Positions 17,011 through 27,548 of a DNA stretch of 64,000 nucleotides are shown piece by piece. The notes under the pieces were generated by a model. It had not been told where the DNA came from, did no database searches, and saw only the letters and a program-made list of their open reading frames with translations. The position numbers were made by a program, and so were the translations under genes. The stretch comes from an uncultured Chitinophaga sp. Its GTDB lineage: Bacteria; Bacteroidota; Bacteroidia; Cytophagales; Cyclobacteriaceae. Location: positions 463,932 through 527,931 of the forward strand of contig CABHOK010000011.1 in the NCBI GenBank assembly GCA_902168205.1. The letters are read 5' to 3'. Numbering within the stretch: the stretch's first letter is position 1; the number at the start of each line of letters is the position of its first letter.

Positions 17011-20000
17011 ATGACAAAAATTTACGGGAAACAATTACGAGTCTTCGTGATGCTGTTTCTGTTAGGAACTGTTACCAGCGTGTATGCGCAGAAACAGGTC
17101 GTAACGGGAAAGGTTACGGATGCAACCGGCCAGGGAATGCCGGGAGTTAACGTTCTGCTGAAAGGCAGTACTGTGGGAACTACCTCTGATAAAGAAGGAA
17201 ACTTCTCGATCGAGGCTGCTCCTACAGATATACTGGTGCTGTCTTTCATTGGGTATAAATCGCAGGAACTTCCGGTGGGCAATCAAACCAATGTCAATGT
17301 AGCATTGGAAGAAGATGTAGAAACTCTTTCAGAGATCGTTGTGATTGGTTATGGTGAAGTAAAGAAGAGTGATCTCACCGGTGCCGTTGCTTCTGTAAAA
17401 GGAGAAACATTAACAAAGACACTAACCTCTGGTATAGATCAGGCGTTGATCGGTAGAGTTGCGGGTGTTTCAGCAGTACAAATGTCTGGACAGCCCGGTG
17501 CGAGTGTTTCCATTCGTATACGAGGTACATCCTCTATATATAGTGGTGTTGAACCTCTGTATGTAGTAGACGGTGTTCCGCTTTCCGGTAACAACGGAAC
17601 GGTATATGATATAGGCCTTGGTGCAGTAGGTGGCGGTGGTAAAACAACCTATAGCCCGCTCTCAACCTTAAACCCGAATGATATAGAGTCTATTGAAGTA
17701 TTAAAAGATGCATCAGCGACTGCTATATATGGAAACCGTGGATCGAATGGTGTTGTAATCATTACAACAAAGCGTGGTAAATCTGGTCAGACAAAAGTAA
17801 GCTATGAAGGATATTATGGTTTGCAGCAAGTGTCGAGAAGACTTGACATGATGAACCTGCGCGAGTATGCAGAATTCAGAAATGATTTTGCTGCAGAAAC
17901 GGCAGGAGAAACTCCTACACCCGAGTTTGCTGATCCTTCCTTATTAGGAGCAGGTACCGATTGGCAGGAAGAAATATTCCGCACAGCTGCCATGCAAAAT
18001 CATCAACTTACGTTATCGGGAGGTTCTGATAAAGTACGCTATTCAATGGGCGGTAACTACTTTAATCAGGATGGTGTTGCGATAGGTTCAAATTTCGAAC
18101 GCTATCAAATGCGCATAAACCTGGATGCAGATATAGCAAAATGGTTAAAAGTGGGTAACAGCTTATCGATAAGCCGCACCGATGAACGCTTAGGACAATT
18201 CGATCGTGGTGGTATCATTAACACCGCATTGAAAGCACGTCCGGATGTACCGGCTCGTAATTTTGACGGAACATTTTCAGGTGGCGAAGGTGAAGGTTCT
18301 TTTGTTAGTCCACTAGCCCAGGCGTTGGATAAGAAAAATACTTTGAAGCGCGCACAGATACTCGGCAACCTATATGCTGAAGTAAAATTACTTCCTACAC
18401 TTTCGTTCCGTACAGAGTTCGGTGGTAACGTTGACTTCAGTAATTCATCTTCATGGAACCCTATGTACGATTACGGTGGTGGCGCTGTAAATACACAGAA
18501 CAGTCTCCGCAAGCAGCGTAACATAAATTATTTCTGGCAATTCAAGAACTACGTAACCTATAACAAAACATTCATGAACGATCACAACACAACGTTCATG
18601 TTAGGACAGGAAGCTTCCGAGTGGGGTTATGATAATGTGTGGAGCTACTCTGCAGGTTTACCTACGAACGATGTACAGTCTATTAATTTAGGAACAACCC
18701 TTAACCAACGTGCGGGTGATGCGTATGGAAGCGGAGCGCTGAGTTCATACTTCGGTCGCTTGAACTATAATTTCCGCGAGAAGTACTATTTGACATTTAC
18801 ATACCGGGCAGACGGTTCATCTAATTTTGCAGAAGGTAATCGCTGGGGGTACTTCCCATCAGCAGCGTTGAAATGGAAAATTTCAGGTGAGTCATTCATG
18901 AGTGGTGTTGAAAATGTTCTGAACGATCTGAATATTCGTGCAGGTTGGGGTCAAACCGGTAACTCAAATGTTAGTGGATATTTATATGGTGCTGCGTTTG
19001 ACTTGATGCCTACTAATCTTGGTTTAGGTTTCCGTGTGAAGAACCACCCGAATCCTGATCTCACCTGGGAAACTGCAGAACAAATCGATCTTGGTATAGA
19101 TGCCGGATTTCTCTCCGGTCGCATTCAGTTGAATGTTGATTTATATAGAAAGCGTGTTAAAGATCTGTTGAACCCATATCCGCTGCCAGGCTATATGGGA
19201 AGTTTAGGAAACCCGGCTATATCGCTGAAAGCTCCATGGACAAACGCTGGTGAAATAGAAAATAAAGGTTTGGAGATAGCTGTAAAAACAATTAACACAA
19301 GAGGTGTATTGCAATGGGAAACCGACTTCAACATAACCTTCAACAGAAACAAACTGGTTGACCTTGGTATCAAAGATGCTGCACTGGATGGATTTACCGG
19401 TGGTGCAGGAAATATACTTATATCGCGTACCATGAACGGAATGCCATTAGGCGAGTTCTATGGCTATAAAGTTGTAGGTATATTTAAAGATAAAGCAGAT
19501 ATACTCAACAGTCCTGTACAGTGGGATCCTACCGAAGTAGACTCAAACGGCAACCCTGTATTTGAACGCAACGGAACCGTATGGCCTGGTGATTTGAAAT
19601 TTGCTGATATAGATGGTAACGATACCATCGATGTTCGCGACAGAACGTACCTTGGGTCACCTCAGCCTAAATTTACATTTGGTTTCAACAACACATTCCG
19701 CTATAAAGGTTTTGAACTTGAGATATTCCTGGTAGGAAGCTACGGTAACAAAATCTATAACTTCAACAAACAAGGTGATGGAAGCGGTATAGCAGATATG
19801 CGCAGCGCTTGGAACAACCAGCTTACCGAAGTAACAGGTCGTGCTAAACTTCAGCCGGTAACAGAAGCCGTTGATGGCTGGTGGAATAATATAGATAATG
19901 TGCAGGTTAGTAACGTAGGTACAGATATACCACGTGCCACTAATCAGGATCCGAACCAGAATTCACGTGTATCCGATCGCTACATAGAGGATGGATCCTA

Positions 20001-20238
20001 TATCCGTGCACGTAACATCACACTGTCATATACTATACCAGATGTGGTTACCCGCCGGATTAAATTCAGCCAGTTGAAAGTATATGCACGCGTGCAGAAT
20101 GCATTCACCATTACAAACTACTCAGGCTACGATCCGGAAGTTGGTCAGGATACCTGGGATCCACTGATCTATGGTTTGGATAACGGTCGCTATCCTTCAC
20201 CGAGAACGTATTCACTTGGAGTTATTGCAAATTTCTAA
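17011..20238 (+). CDS. SusC-family TonB-dependent outer-membrane receptor (PUL 1)
   Basis: A 1075-aa glycan importer. Signal peptide (about 1-26, ending VYAQ); CarboxypepD_reg-like domain (about 29-105: VTGKVTDATGQGMPGVNVLL); TonB plug (about 115-235: LSEIVVIGYGEVKKSDLTGA, then VSIRIRG and VYVVDGVP-like YVVDGVP); then a 22-strand barrel ending in an aromatic-capped strand (SLGVIANF). There is no STN domain, so it should not signal through an anti-sigma factor, unlike the other two SusC proteins here. It forms the outer-membrane complex with the SusD encoded 20 bases downstream. The glycoside hydrolases behind it point to a hemicellulose substrate. Confidence 0.95.
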   Translation: MTKIYGKQLRVFVMLFLLGTVTSVYAQKQVVTGKVTDATGQGMPGVNVLLKGSTVGTTSDKEGNFSIEAAPTDILVLSFIGYKSQELPVGNQTNVNVALEEDVETLSEIVVIGYGEVKKSDLTGAVASVKGETLTKTLTSGIDQALIGRVAGVSAVQMSGQPGASVSIRIRGTSSIYSGVEPLYVVDGVPLSGNNGTVYDIGLGAVGGGGKTTYSPLSTLNPNDIESIEVLKDASATAIYGNRGSNGVVIITTKRGKSGQTKVSYEGYYGLQQVSRRLDMMNLREYAEFRNDFAAETAGETPTPEFADPSLLGAGTDWQEEIFRTAAMQNHQLTLSGGSDKVRYSMGGNYFNQDGVAIGSNFERYQMRINLDADIAKWLKVGNSLSISRTDERLGQFDRGGIINTALKARPDVPARNFDGTFSGGEGEGSFVSPLAQALDKKNTLKRAQILGNLYAEVKLLPTLSFRTEFGGNVDFSNSSSWNPMYDYGGGAVNTQNSLRKQRNINYFWQFKNYVTYNKTFMNDHNTTFMLGQEASEWGYDNVWSYSAGLPTNDVQSINLGTTLNQRAGDAYGSGALSSYFGRLNYNFREKYYLTFTYRADGSSNFAEGNRWGYFPSAALKWKISGESFMSGVENVLNDLNIRAGWGQTGNSNVSGYLYGAAFDLMPTNLGLGFRVKNHPNPDLTWETAEQIDLGIDAGFLSGRIQLNVDLYRKRVKDLLNPYPLPGYMGSLGNPAISLKAPWTNAGEIENKGLEIAVKTINTRGVLQWETDFNITFNRNKLVDLGIKDAALDGFTGGAGNILISRTMNGMPLGEFYGYKVVGIFKDKADILNSPVQWDPTEVDSNGNPVFERNGTVWPGDLKFADIDGNDTIDVRDRTYLGSPQPKFTFGFNNTFRYKGFELEIFLVGSYGNKIYNFNKQGDGSGIADMRSAWNNQLTEVTGRAKLQPVTEAVDGWWNNIDNVQVSNVGTDIPRATNQDPNQNSRVSDRYIEDGSYIRARNITLSYTIPDVVTRRIKFSQLKVYARVQNAFTITNYSGYDPEVGQDTWDPLIYGLDNGRYPSPRTYSLGVIANF

Positions 20239-20258
20239 AGACCTGAAAAGAATTTAAT

Positions 20259-21989
20259 ATGAAACGATATTATAAAACCTTAAGTCTGGTTGCGTTGCTC
20301 AGCATCGGGACATTTGGATGTGGTGATGACTTCTTGAATCGTCCGCCACAGGATAGTTACGTAGTAGATGAATGGTATCAAACCGATGAACAGCTTGAGC
20401 TTGCTGTTAACCCCCTCTATGGAGGTGTTTGGTTTGACTACCAACGTTCATGGCTGAATATAGGCGATGTTATGGCCGGTAATTTTCACAAAGGTGATGA
20501 AGATGCCTTCTATACCTTTAGCGTGAACCAGGCTACATCCGGAATTTCTGATGCCTATAATTCATTGTGGATGGCTGTGGCATATTCCAACAGTGTTATC
20601 GATAACGTGAAAGAACGTGCCGGAGGTAAAGTAACCGAAGCTGCCAAGAACAAAGCGTTAGGTGAAGCATTGGTATGGAAGTCTATGGCGTACTTTTACC
20701 TGGTAAGAGGCTGGGGCGCAGTTCCGATCATCGAGAGCAATTCAGCGCTCATCACGTCAGGCGAAGCCAATACAGTATATCGCAATCGTACCGAAGATGT
20801 ATATGAGTACATCGTAAGGATGTTAACCTATGCAGCTGATCTGCTTCCGACAACAAACACGGCAGGACGTATCAATAAGTATGCAGCGTATGGTCTGCTC
20901 GCCAAAGTATATTTAACACGGTCGGGCTACACGTCAGCAGGAAACAGCGGAACGCGAAACCAGGCTGATCTTGATAAAGCAAAAGAGTATGCTGGAAAAG
21001 TTGTGAACGGAAGCGGCCTCGTGCTGGAACCGGAGTATTCAAACCTTTTCAATATCAATGAGACAAAAGGAAATCGCAATCCTGAAAACCTGATTTCATG
21101 GCACTGGATCTCGACTGCTAACTGGGGAACTCAGAATGCTATACAGGCTGACCTTGCTGTACAAACCTTAACGGGTTTTGGTGATGGCTGGGGAACGTGG
21201 TCTGGTCCTTCGGTAGATTTGCAACAATTGTTTGGTGAAGATGCAACGGAGATTGATGCGTCAGATCGCGTCAACATAGACAAGAGAAGAAAAGCTACCA
21301 TGATGATGAACAACGATTATTATGCTGATCTGAACCGCGATGGTAAAATGCTTGTGGATGGCCCCGGAGTAGCTCCTTCTCCTTATGAAGTTGATGGAAA
21401 AGGTTTACGGGTATACTGGGATGCTAAAGGAGTATTTGCATCACCCACCGGTGCATGGGCTAGAAAACATATTGTTGGGAACAAAGGAGATAATGATGCA
21501 GAAGGTGGTGGTCCGATTGACTTCATGAAAACCTCACTCTCTACACATATACTTCGCCTGGCAGATATATACCTGGTATACGCTGAAGCCATTCTTGGAA
21601 ATGCAAGCACAACGGGTGATGGGGAAGCATTGAAAGCTTACAACGCAGTGCGCAGACGTGCTATACCTTCGCACACGGATGTTACCGAGATTTCATTCGA
21701 TGAAATTTTTGATGAACGCAGACGCGAGCTGGCCTATGAAGGTGACAACTGGTTTGATTTTGTTCGGTTATACTACTACGATGAAGTAAAGGCCGTTCAA
21801 AAATTATCGAGTCAGGAGAGAGGATGGTATGGCGGCAATGCTGCAGCTGGAGGTATTACTCTTACTTCCAAAAGTTATACACCATCAGCCGGTGATTTTG
21901 AATTGCCGATTCCGGAAGTAGACATTCTTAAAAATCCAAACCTGACTGCTGATCCGGTAGCGTATGACTTCAGTAAGCTGGATTTCTAA
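20259..21989 (+). CDS. SusD-family glycan-binding lipoprotein (PUL 1)
   Basis: A 576-aa surface lipoprotein with lipobox SIGTFGC (Cys21) and the usual SusD opening CGDDFLNRPPQDSY. TPR-like helices follow, with the conserved ALGEALVWKSMAYFYLVRGWG segment near residue 130 and the late FDEIFDERRRELAYEGDNWFD block (RagB/SusD C-terminal domain). It acts as the lid of the SusC barrel and binds oligosaccharide at the cell surface. The 20-base gap to susC implies one transcript. Confidence 0.95.
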   Translation: MKRYYKTLSLVALLSIGTFGCGDDFLNRPPQDSYVVDEWYQTDEQLELAVNPLYGGVWFDYQRSWLNIGDVMAGNFHKGDEDAFYTFSVNQATSGISDAYNSLWMAVAYSNSVIDNVKERAGGKVTEAAKNKALGEALVWKSMAYFYLVRGWGAVPIIESNSALITSGEANTVYRNRTEDVYEYIVRMLTYAADLLPTTNTAGRINKYAAYGLLAKVYLTRSGYTSAGNSGTRNQADLDKAKEYAGKVVNGSGLVLEPEYSNLFNINETKGNRNPENLISWHWISTANWGTQNAIQADLAVQTLTGFGDGWGTWSGPSVDLQQLFGEDATEIDASDRVNIDKRRKATMMMNNDYYADLNRDGKMLVDGPGVAPSPYEVDGKGLRVYWDAKGVFASPTGAWARKHIVGNKGDNDAEGGGPIDFMKTSLSTHILRLADIYLVYAEAILGNASTTGDGEALKAYNAVRRRAIPSHTDVTEISFDEIFDERRRELAYEGDNWFDFVRLYYYDEVKAVQKLSSQERGWYGGNAAAGGITLTSKSYTPSAGDFELPIPEVDILKNPNLTADPVAYDFSKLDF

Positions 21990-22007
21990 TTCATAAATCT
22001 TGAATGT

Positions 22008-23156
22008 ATGAAAGTAAAAAGTATAATAATAAATATATGTATAGGGTTGATCTTGTGCTCTGCCTTCATCATATCGTGTAGTGAAGACGAGGATAGTCAA
22101 CCTATAATTACCAACGTGCGGGTTACTGTAAAAGACAGCACGATTACTGCAGGGGAGTTCAACCTCGTAGTTGCTATACAAGGTAGTGGGCTTGAAGGTG
22201 TACAGAAAGTATTGTTCAATGATGTTGAAGCCAATCTGAAGCCGGTATACGTTACGTCTACCAATATTATTTGTCCTATACCAGACTCGCCTCCTGGTGA
22301 ACTTCTCAATAAGATTACCGTAGTAACATCATCCGGTAAATCTGCATCGTATGATTTTACAGTGATCCTGCCAGAGCCCGTGGTAAGTGGAGTATATAAT
22401 GAACTCGCGGCACCGGGTGCTGAGAACCGCGTTCTGGGTAACTACTTCTATTTTGTGTCTAAAGTATTGGTAGGAGACCAGGAAGCTCAGATCACGAAAG
22501 TAAATGCAACCGAAATTACCTTTACGATGCCGAGTGGTGATCCTACTGGCAAAACAGTAACAGTAATATCTGCTGGCGGGACTGCAACATCAACTTTCAT
22601 TCTGAACTCTGCCTCCATCGGTAATATGGTTAACTTTGATATACCGGCCACAGGTTGGGGATCCGATGTATGTTGGGGAAGTGCCGAACGGGTTGATCCA
22701 GCTAATTCAGATCTTGAAGTTTTGAGCGGTCGCTATACCATGATTCGTCAGAGTAATTTACCAAAATCAGGCTGGCAGGATAACTGGGTAATCTCAACAT
22801 GCGGTTTTGATTTCGGATTACCGGCCGCCAGCCATGCAACAAAAATGTTCAAGTTTGAGCACTATGTAGTGGAAACCTGGAAAGCCGGATACTATGAGAT
22901 CATGATTAAGTCCGATGGTGTAGAGTATAGATACCTGTTTAAGCCGTGGGATTCGGAAGCATACAGAGCTTCCGGTTATGCCACTTCAGGTTGGAGAACA
23001 GCCTATATACCATTGTCTGAGTTCAAATCTGCAGCGGGTGGTCAGATTGCAGATATATCGAAGATCAACGACTTCCAGTTTATCTTCAAAACACCAGATG
23101 CTGCTATTGATAATTTCTATACTGCTGCTGATAACTTCAGAATCGTAGATAAATGA
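22008..23156 (+). CDS. Surface glycan-binding lipoprotein with IPT/TIG domains
   Basis: A 382-aa lipoprotein (lipobox AFIISC, then acidic SEDEDS, a surface-export-like run after the Cys). The N-terminal part shows two IPT/TIG immunoglobulin-like domains (about 32-115 and 120-200), followed by a C-terminal beta-rich domain ending AIDNFYTAADNFRIVDK. Its position 18 bases behind susD matches that of SGBP-B proteins in Bacteroidota PULs, which help capture polysaccharide on the cell surface. It ends 25 bases before a strong terminator and is thus the last gene of the susC operon. Ligand not readable from sequence. Confidence 0.82.
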   Translation: MKVKSIIINICIGLILCSAFIISCSEDEDSQPIITNVRVTVKDSTITAGEFNLVVAIQGSGLEGVQKVLFNDVEANLKPVYVTSTNIICPIPDSPPGELLNKITVVTSSGKSASYDFTVILPEPVVSGVYNELAAPGAENRVLGNYFYFVSKVLVGDQEAQITKVNATEITFTMPSGDPTGKTVTVISAGGTATSTFILNSASIGNMVNFDIPATGWGSDVCWGSAERVDPANSDLEVLSGRYTMIRQSNLPKSGWQDNWVISTCGFDFGLPAASHATKMFKFEHYVVETWKAGYYEIMIKSDGVEYRYLFKPWDSEAYRASGYATSGWRTAYIPLSEFKSAAGGQIADISKINDFQFIFKTPDAAIDNFYTAADNFRIVDK

Positions 23157-23181
23157 TGAAGTGTTAATTGGTTTAGCACTT

Positions 23182-23222
23182 GAAGAGGCTTGTCTTTCTT
23201 TGGAAGGACGGCCTCTTCTTAT
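23182..23222 (+). terminator. Terminator of the susC-susD-SGBP operon
   Basis: GAAGAGGC at 23182-23189 pairs perfectly with GCCTCTTC at 23211-23218, with an inner GTC/GAC pair, followed by TTATT. It separates the import genes from the hydrolase genes and overlaps the upstream extension of the next reading frame, which argues for the internal ATG 23247 as its start. Confidence 0.75.
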
Positions 23223-23246
23223 TACAGCCCTTTAATAAAATACTTT

Positions 23247-25181
23247 ATGTGCTCTAAGGAAAAGATATTACTTCTGATCATGATACTGTTAGTGATGAGT
23301 ATCATGTCGTATGCGCAAGATTCGCAGGGATTTTTTCTAAATGATTCCGAAGAAAAATCAATTACAAGTCCTCCATTTAAAAGCCAGGAGAAGCCTTCTA
23401 AAAGCAGTACGGCTACCGTTGTGATCGACTATGCCAATGAAGTAGCCACTGTGTCTAAGTATATCTATGGTAACAATACCAATCCATACATGACACAGAT
23501 GGTAGATCAACCTGTACTGATCAATAATATAAAAACACTATCGCCTAACCTGCTTCGTTTCCCCGGGGGAAATATCAGTAGTGTATATTTCTGGAATGCA
23601 AAAGATAAAAACGATCTCGCAGCTGATGTTCCGGAATATATCATTGACGACAAAGGCGTAAGTAGTGCTTCATATCCGTATTGGTTTGGCGGTAACACAA
23701 GTGGCTGGACGCTATCGTTGGATAATTACTACAAGATGTTGGGCATGACCCAAAGTACCGGTATGATCACGGTAAACTATTCCTATGCGAGGTATAGCAA
23801 AGCGGATAATCCCGTGGCAGCCGCAGCACATCTGGCCGCCGAATGGGTACGGTACGATAATGGAAGAACTAAATTCTGGGAGATCGGTAATGAAAGTAAT
23901 GGAACGTGGCAAGCCGGGTATCGCATCGTAACCAGCGATAACAAGGATGGTCAGCCGGAGATCATAACGGGTGCCCTATATGGAAAACATCTGAAAGTAT
24001 TTGCAGACTCCATGCGGACTGCTGCTGCCAAGATCGGTGCAACTATATATATAGGTGCGCAGTTACTTCAGGAAGAGCCAGCAAGCTGGGCTACTGAAAC
24101 GGATAAATCGTGGAATGATGGCGTCTTCAAAGAATCGGGTAACACACCTGATTTTTATATCATTCATAGTTACTATACGCCTTTTGCTACAAATTCCACA
24201 GCAGCAGAAATACTAGGTACAGCAGCATCCGTAACAAAAAATATGATGCAGTACGTTACCAATGCAATGACGGCCGCAGGTGTTACTCAAAAGCCCGTGG
24301 CACTTACGGAATGGAATATATTTGCGGAGGGATCAAAGCAACAAGTGTCCTATATTAATGGCATGCATGCTGCACTTACGCTGGGAGAGTTGATCAAGAA
24401 TAAATATGGTGAGGCAAGTCGCTGGGATCTCGCTAATGGATGGAATAATGGCAATGATCATGGTGTATTCAATCAGGGCGATGAACCGGACAATAAAACG
24501 AAGTGGACGCCACGCCCGGTGTTTTACTATATGTATTACTTTCAGAAGTATTTTGGCAGTCATATGGTACAGGCAACGGTGTCAGGAAGTAATGATGTAG
24601 TTGCCTATGCCTCGAGGTTTGCATCCGGACAGTCGGGAATTGTAGTTGTTAACAAGGGCACCACCGAACAGATTGTAAATATAGACTTGAATAATTTTGG
24701 TTATGGTGATAGGTACTATGTATATACCTTGACCGGTGGAACCGACAATGGAGAGTTCTCACGCAAGGTGTTTGTCAACGGCATGGGTACTTCGCTGGCT
24801 TCCGGAGGACCAGAAAATGTAGAGTTGATACAAGCCTGGGGAATAAACATCGGTTCCGGCATAAAAGTAACTGCACCGCCACGGTCTGTGAACTATGTGC
24901 TGGTTGAAAATGGAACGAACGTGATTACAGGAAACGAGACAAGTACCGTTAAGCAACTGAAAGTATATCCCGTTCCGGCAAGCGATTCGTTTACAATAGA
25001 GTTTCCGTCTACGGGGTTCACTCAAATTGAAATAAGCGATGTTACAGGAAGAAATATAAGAACAGAGACTGTAGAGGGGTTACAAACTTCTTGCAGGATC
25101 AATGGTATATTTGTTCCAGGTGTATATCTCATTCGGCTAACAGGAAAGGATACTTTGAATACGAGAATTGTGATTAAATGA
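23247..25181 (+). CDS. Clan GH-A glycoside hydrolase (GH51-like) with T9SS sorting tail
   Basis: A 644-aa secreted enzyme; ATG 23247 is chosen because the signal peptide (ILLLIMILLVMSIMSYAQ) follows it and the upstream frame crosses a terminator. The barrel shows LLRFPGGNISS, the presumed acid/base Glu216 in FWEIGNESNGTW and nucleophile Glu355 in ALTEWN, a pattern close to GH51 arabinofuranosidases; GH44-type endoglucanases are an alternative. The last about 75 residues (KVYPVPASDSF ... GVYLIRLTGK ... RIVIK) form a type A sorting domain for the type IX secretion system, so the enzyme should reach the cell surface or medium. It is the only protein in the window for which such a tail was recognized. 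Confidence 0.82.
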   Translation: MCSKEKILLLIMILLVMSIMSYAQDSQGFFLNDSEEKSITSPPFKSQEKPSKSSTATVVIDYANEVATVSKYIYGNNTNPYMTQMVDQPVLINNIKTLSPNLLRFPGGNISSVYFWNAKDKNDLAADVPEYIIDDKGVSSASYPYWFGGNTSGWTLSLDNYYKMLGMTQSTGMITVNYSYARYSKADNPVAAAAHLAAEWVRYDNGRTKFWEIGNESNGTWQAGYRIVTSDNKDGQPEIITGALYGKHLKVFADSMRTAAAKIGATIYIGAQLLQEEPASWATETDKSWNDGVFKESGNTPDFYIIHSYYTPFATNSTAAEILGTAASVTKNMMQYVTNAMTAAGVTQKPVALTEWNIFAEGSKQQVSYINGMHAALTLGELIKNKYGEASRWDLANGWNNGNDHGVFNQGDEPDNKTKWTPRPVFYYMYYFQKYFGSHMVQATVSGSNDVVAYASRFASGQSGIVVVNKGTTEQIVNIDLNNFGYGDRYYVYTLTGGTDNGEFSRKVFVNGMGTSLASGGPENVELIQAWGINIGSGIKVTAPPRSVNYVLVENGTNVITGNETSTVKQLKVYPVPASDSFTIEFPSTGFTQIEISDVTGRNIRTETVEGLQTSCRINGIFVPGVYLIRLTGKDTLNTRIVIK

Positions 25182-25352
25182 GATCACTTATACCAACTGG
25201 AAAGTTTTGATGTACAGATACTAATGGATTGTGGTCTAAAATTGTCAATTATGTTCCGATAATATAGGAAATTGTGTTAACTAAAAACAATTACGAGAAA
25301 AAAGTTGAACTGTTGCCTTGGTAACCTCAATTTGATGCGCTGAAATTAATTT

Positions 25353-25721
25353 ATGGATAACAAATTGATCTTGTCAATAATAAAGTCTTTTCTGATTTTG
25401 CTTTTTATTGTCATAGTCCTAATTAATACTTCTCGAAATGTACAATGCTCTAAGGAAGAGGAAGCGACAAAGATGATTATAAAGGGTAAAGTAATTCGGG
25501 CATTTTTAGATTCTACTCACCATAGTTATGAAACACTTGATTTTGTCATGGATGGTGAAGAAAAGCGATCCTATATATTTCTTTTTGAAAAAAGTGGATG
25601 CTTCGAGTATTTGGAACCTGGTGATTCCATAACCAAAGAACCGCAAAGTCTGGTATTGAAAGTATTTCGGAATAATAGAGTTGAAGTGTTTAATTTAAAC
25701 TATGGGTGCGTCAATAAATAA
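25353..25721 (+). CDS. Hypothetical membrane-anchored protein
   Basis: A 122-aa protein with one N-terminal membrane helix (SFLILLFIVIVLIN) and a soluble part containing KGKVIRAFLDSTHHSYETLDF, which could form a small OB-like beta-barrel. It is flanked by PUL enzymes and is lower in GC than they are, which may mean later insertion. No family recognized. The 171 bases before it hold no clear promoter. Confidence 0.55.
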   Translation: MDNKLILSIIKSFLILLFIVIVLINTSRNVQCSKEEEATKMIIKGKVIRAFLDSTHHSYETLDFVMDGEEKRSYIFLFEKSGCFEYLEPGDSITKEPQSLVLKVFRNNRVEVFNLNYGCVNK

Positions 25722-25770
25722 CTACATTCAATAGATGTAGAGTGCCTTAACTAAATTTAATCGATGGTAT

Positions 25771-27540
25771 ATGTGCAAGCTAATTGGACTTTTCACGTTC
25801 GCAACGCTATCTGTTTTACAGGTACAATGCCAGCAAAAAGATAAATTCCCGGCAGACCTCATCCGCCTCAACCAAATAGGCTATTACCCGGAGGCTCCTA
25901 AATCTGCGGTAGTAATTGGCGATAAGGCTACAGAGTTTTATATCGTGGCAAAGGGCACTGGTAAAGAAGTATACCGGGGGAAGTTGAGCGAAGTGCGAAA
26001 ATCGATTTTCTCGGATAAGAAAACAAGAATTGCAGATTTCTCTGCATTGAAAACAGCGGGTACCTATACCGTTGTGGTGCCTTCGGTGGGGGAGTCGTAT
26101 ACCTTTGAGATTAAACAAAATGTACACGATGCGGCTGCACGTGCTTCGATAAAGGGATTTTACTATCAGCGGTTATCAACAGCATTACCGGAACCGTATG
26201 CAGGCAAATGGCATAGACCGCTTTCGCACCCGGATAATAAAGTACAGATTCACCCATCCGCGGCATCTGCGGGGCGTCCTGCCGGAGCAACTATATCTTC
26301 TTCGAAGGGATGGCTGGATGCAGGGGATTATAACAAATATATAGTGAACAGTGGCATTACAATGGGTACGCTGCTCTCCGCTTATGAGGATTTTCCGGTA
26401 TATTTTGATTCGCTGAATTTAAATATACCCGAAAGCGCAAATGCTATACCCGACTTGCTGGATGAAGCACTGTGGAATCTCCGCTGGATGTTAACGATGC
26501 AAGATCCTGCTGATGGTGGTGTCTATCATAAACTCACCAATGAGAAATTTGATGGTATGATTATGCCGCACCTGGCAACACGTCCGCGATATGTAGTACA
26601 AAAAGGTACCGCTGCAACATTAGACTTTGCAGCGGTAACAGCGCAGGCAGCGCGCGTGTTTAAGAAATTTGAACATCAGCTTCCGGGACTTTCTGATTCT
26701 TGTCTCACGGCTGCTACACGGGCATGGCAGTGGGCTGTTAAAAATTCAACTATAGTATACGATCAGGACGCTATGAACAAAACCTTTGATCCGGATGTAA
26801 CTACGGGCGGTTACGGTGATGGTAACTTTGCTGATGAGTTTACATGGGCTGCGGCTGAATTATATGCTTCCACACAGGATGGACAATATCTCGACAAAGT
26901 TGAAGTGCTGGCAGATCATAATCTTCCGCTGCCATCATGGGGCGGAGTGCATTTGCTGGGATACTATACCATGATTCGTTTTGAGACATCGCTGCCGGAA
27001 GCTGCTCAGGCAAAGGTAACGTTGATGAAGCAGGGTGTTGTGCGCTTTGCCGATGTCCTGATTAACGGTGTGGATACACGCGCATTCAATACCGTAATGG
27101 GCGGTTCTGCCAAAGACTATATCTGGGGGAGCAGCGCGGTGGCGGCCAACCAGGGTATAGAATTGATACAGGCTTATAAAGTTACCGGTGACAAGAAGTA
27201 CCTGAACTATGCGTTGTCCAATCTGGATTTTCTATTGGGAAAAAATGGTACAGGTTATTCTTTCCTCACCGGCTATGGTAAAAAGACACCAATGCATCCG
27301 CACCATCGTCCTTCCATTGCCGATGGTATTGCAGAGCCGGTTCCGGGTTTACTGGCAGGCGGACCGAACCCGGGCATGCAGGATAAATGCCGGTATCCTT
27401 CTTCGGTAGCCGATGAAGCCTATACCGATAATGACTGTTCTTACGCCTCTAATGAAATTGCTATTAATTGGAATGCTCCTTTCGTGTATCTTGTATGCGC
27501 GCAAGAGGCACTGCAACCCCGGGTTGCTACATCCAATTAA
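25771..27540 (+). CDS. GH9 endoglucanase/cellulase with N-terminal Ig-like domain
   Basis: A 589-aa secreted or lipid-anchored enzyme (signal peptide ends LQVQC, possibly a lipobox). The N-terminal CelD-type immunoglobulin-like domain (about 28-115: LIRLNQIGYYPEAPKSAVV) precedes the (alpha/alpha)6 GH9 domain. Catalytic residues are visible: Asp183 and Asp186 in GWLDAGDYNKY (base and its partner) and Glu562 in NEIAINWNAP (acid); the MHPHHRPS substrate-binding stretch is also there. GH9 enzymes cut beta-1,4-glucan backbones, including xyloglucan. It starts a compact run of four genes with gaps of 8-12 bases, so they are probably co-transcribed. Confidence 0.93.
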   Translation: MCKLIGLFTFATLSVLQVQCQQKDKFPADLIRLNQIGYYPEAPKSAVVIGDKATEFYIVAKGTGKEVYRGKLSEVRKSIFSDKKTRIADFSALKTAGTYTVVVPSVGESYTFEIKQNVHDAAARASIKGFYYQRLSTALPEPYAGKWHRPLSHPDNKVQIHPSAASAGRPAGATISSSKGWLDAGDYNKYIVNSGITMGTLLSAYEDFPVYFDSLNLNIPESANAIPDLLDEALWNLRWMLTMQDPADGGVYHKLTNEKFDGMIMPHLATRPRYVVQKGTAATLDFAAVTAQAARVFKKFEHQLPGLSDSCLTAATRAWQWAVKNSTIVYDQDAMNKTFDPDVTTGGYGDGNFADEFTWAAAELYASTQDGQYLDKVEVLADHNLPLPSWGGVHLLGYYTMIRFETSLPEAAQAKVTLMKQGVVRFADVLINGVDTRAFNTVMGGSAKDYIWGSSAVAANQGIELIQAYKVTGDKKYLNYALSNLDFLLGKNGTGYSFLTGYGKKTPMHPHHRPSIADGIAEPVPGLLAGGPNPGMQDKCRYPSSVADEAYTDNDCSYASNEIAINWNAPFVYLVCAQEALQPRVATSN

Positions 27541-27548
27541 GAACAAGT

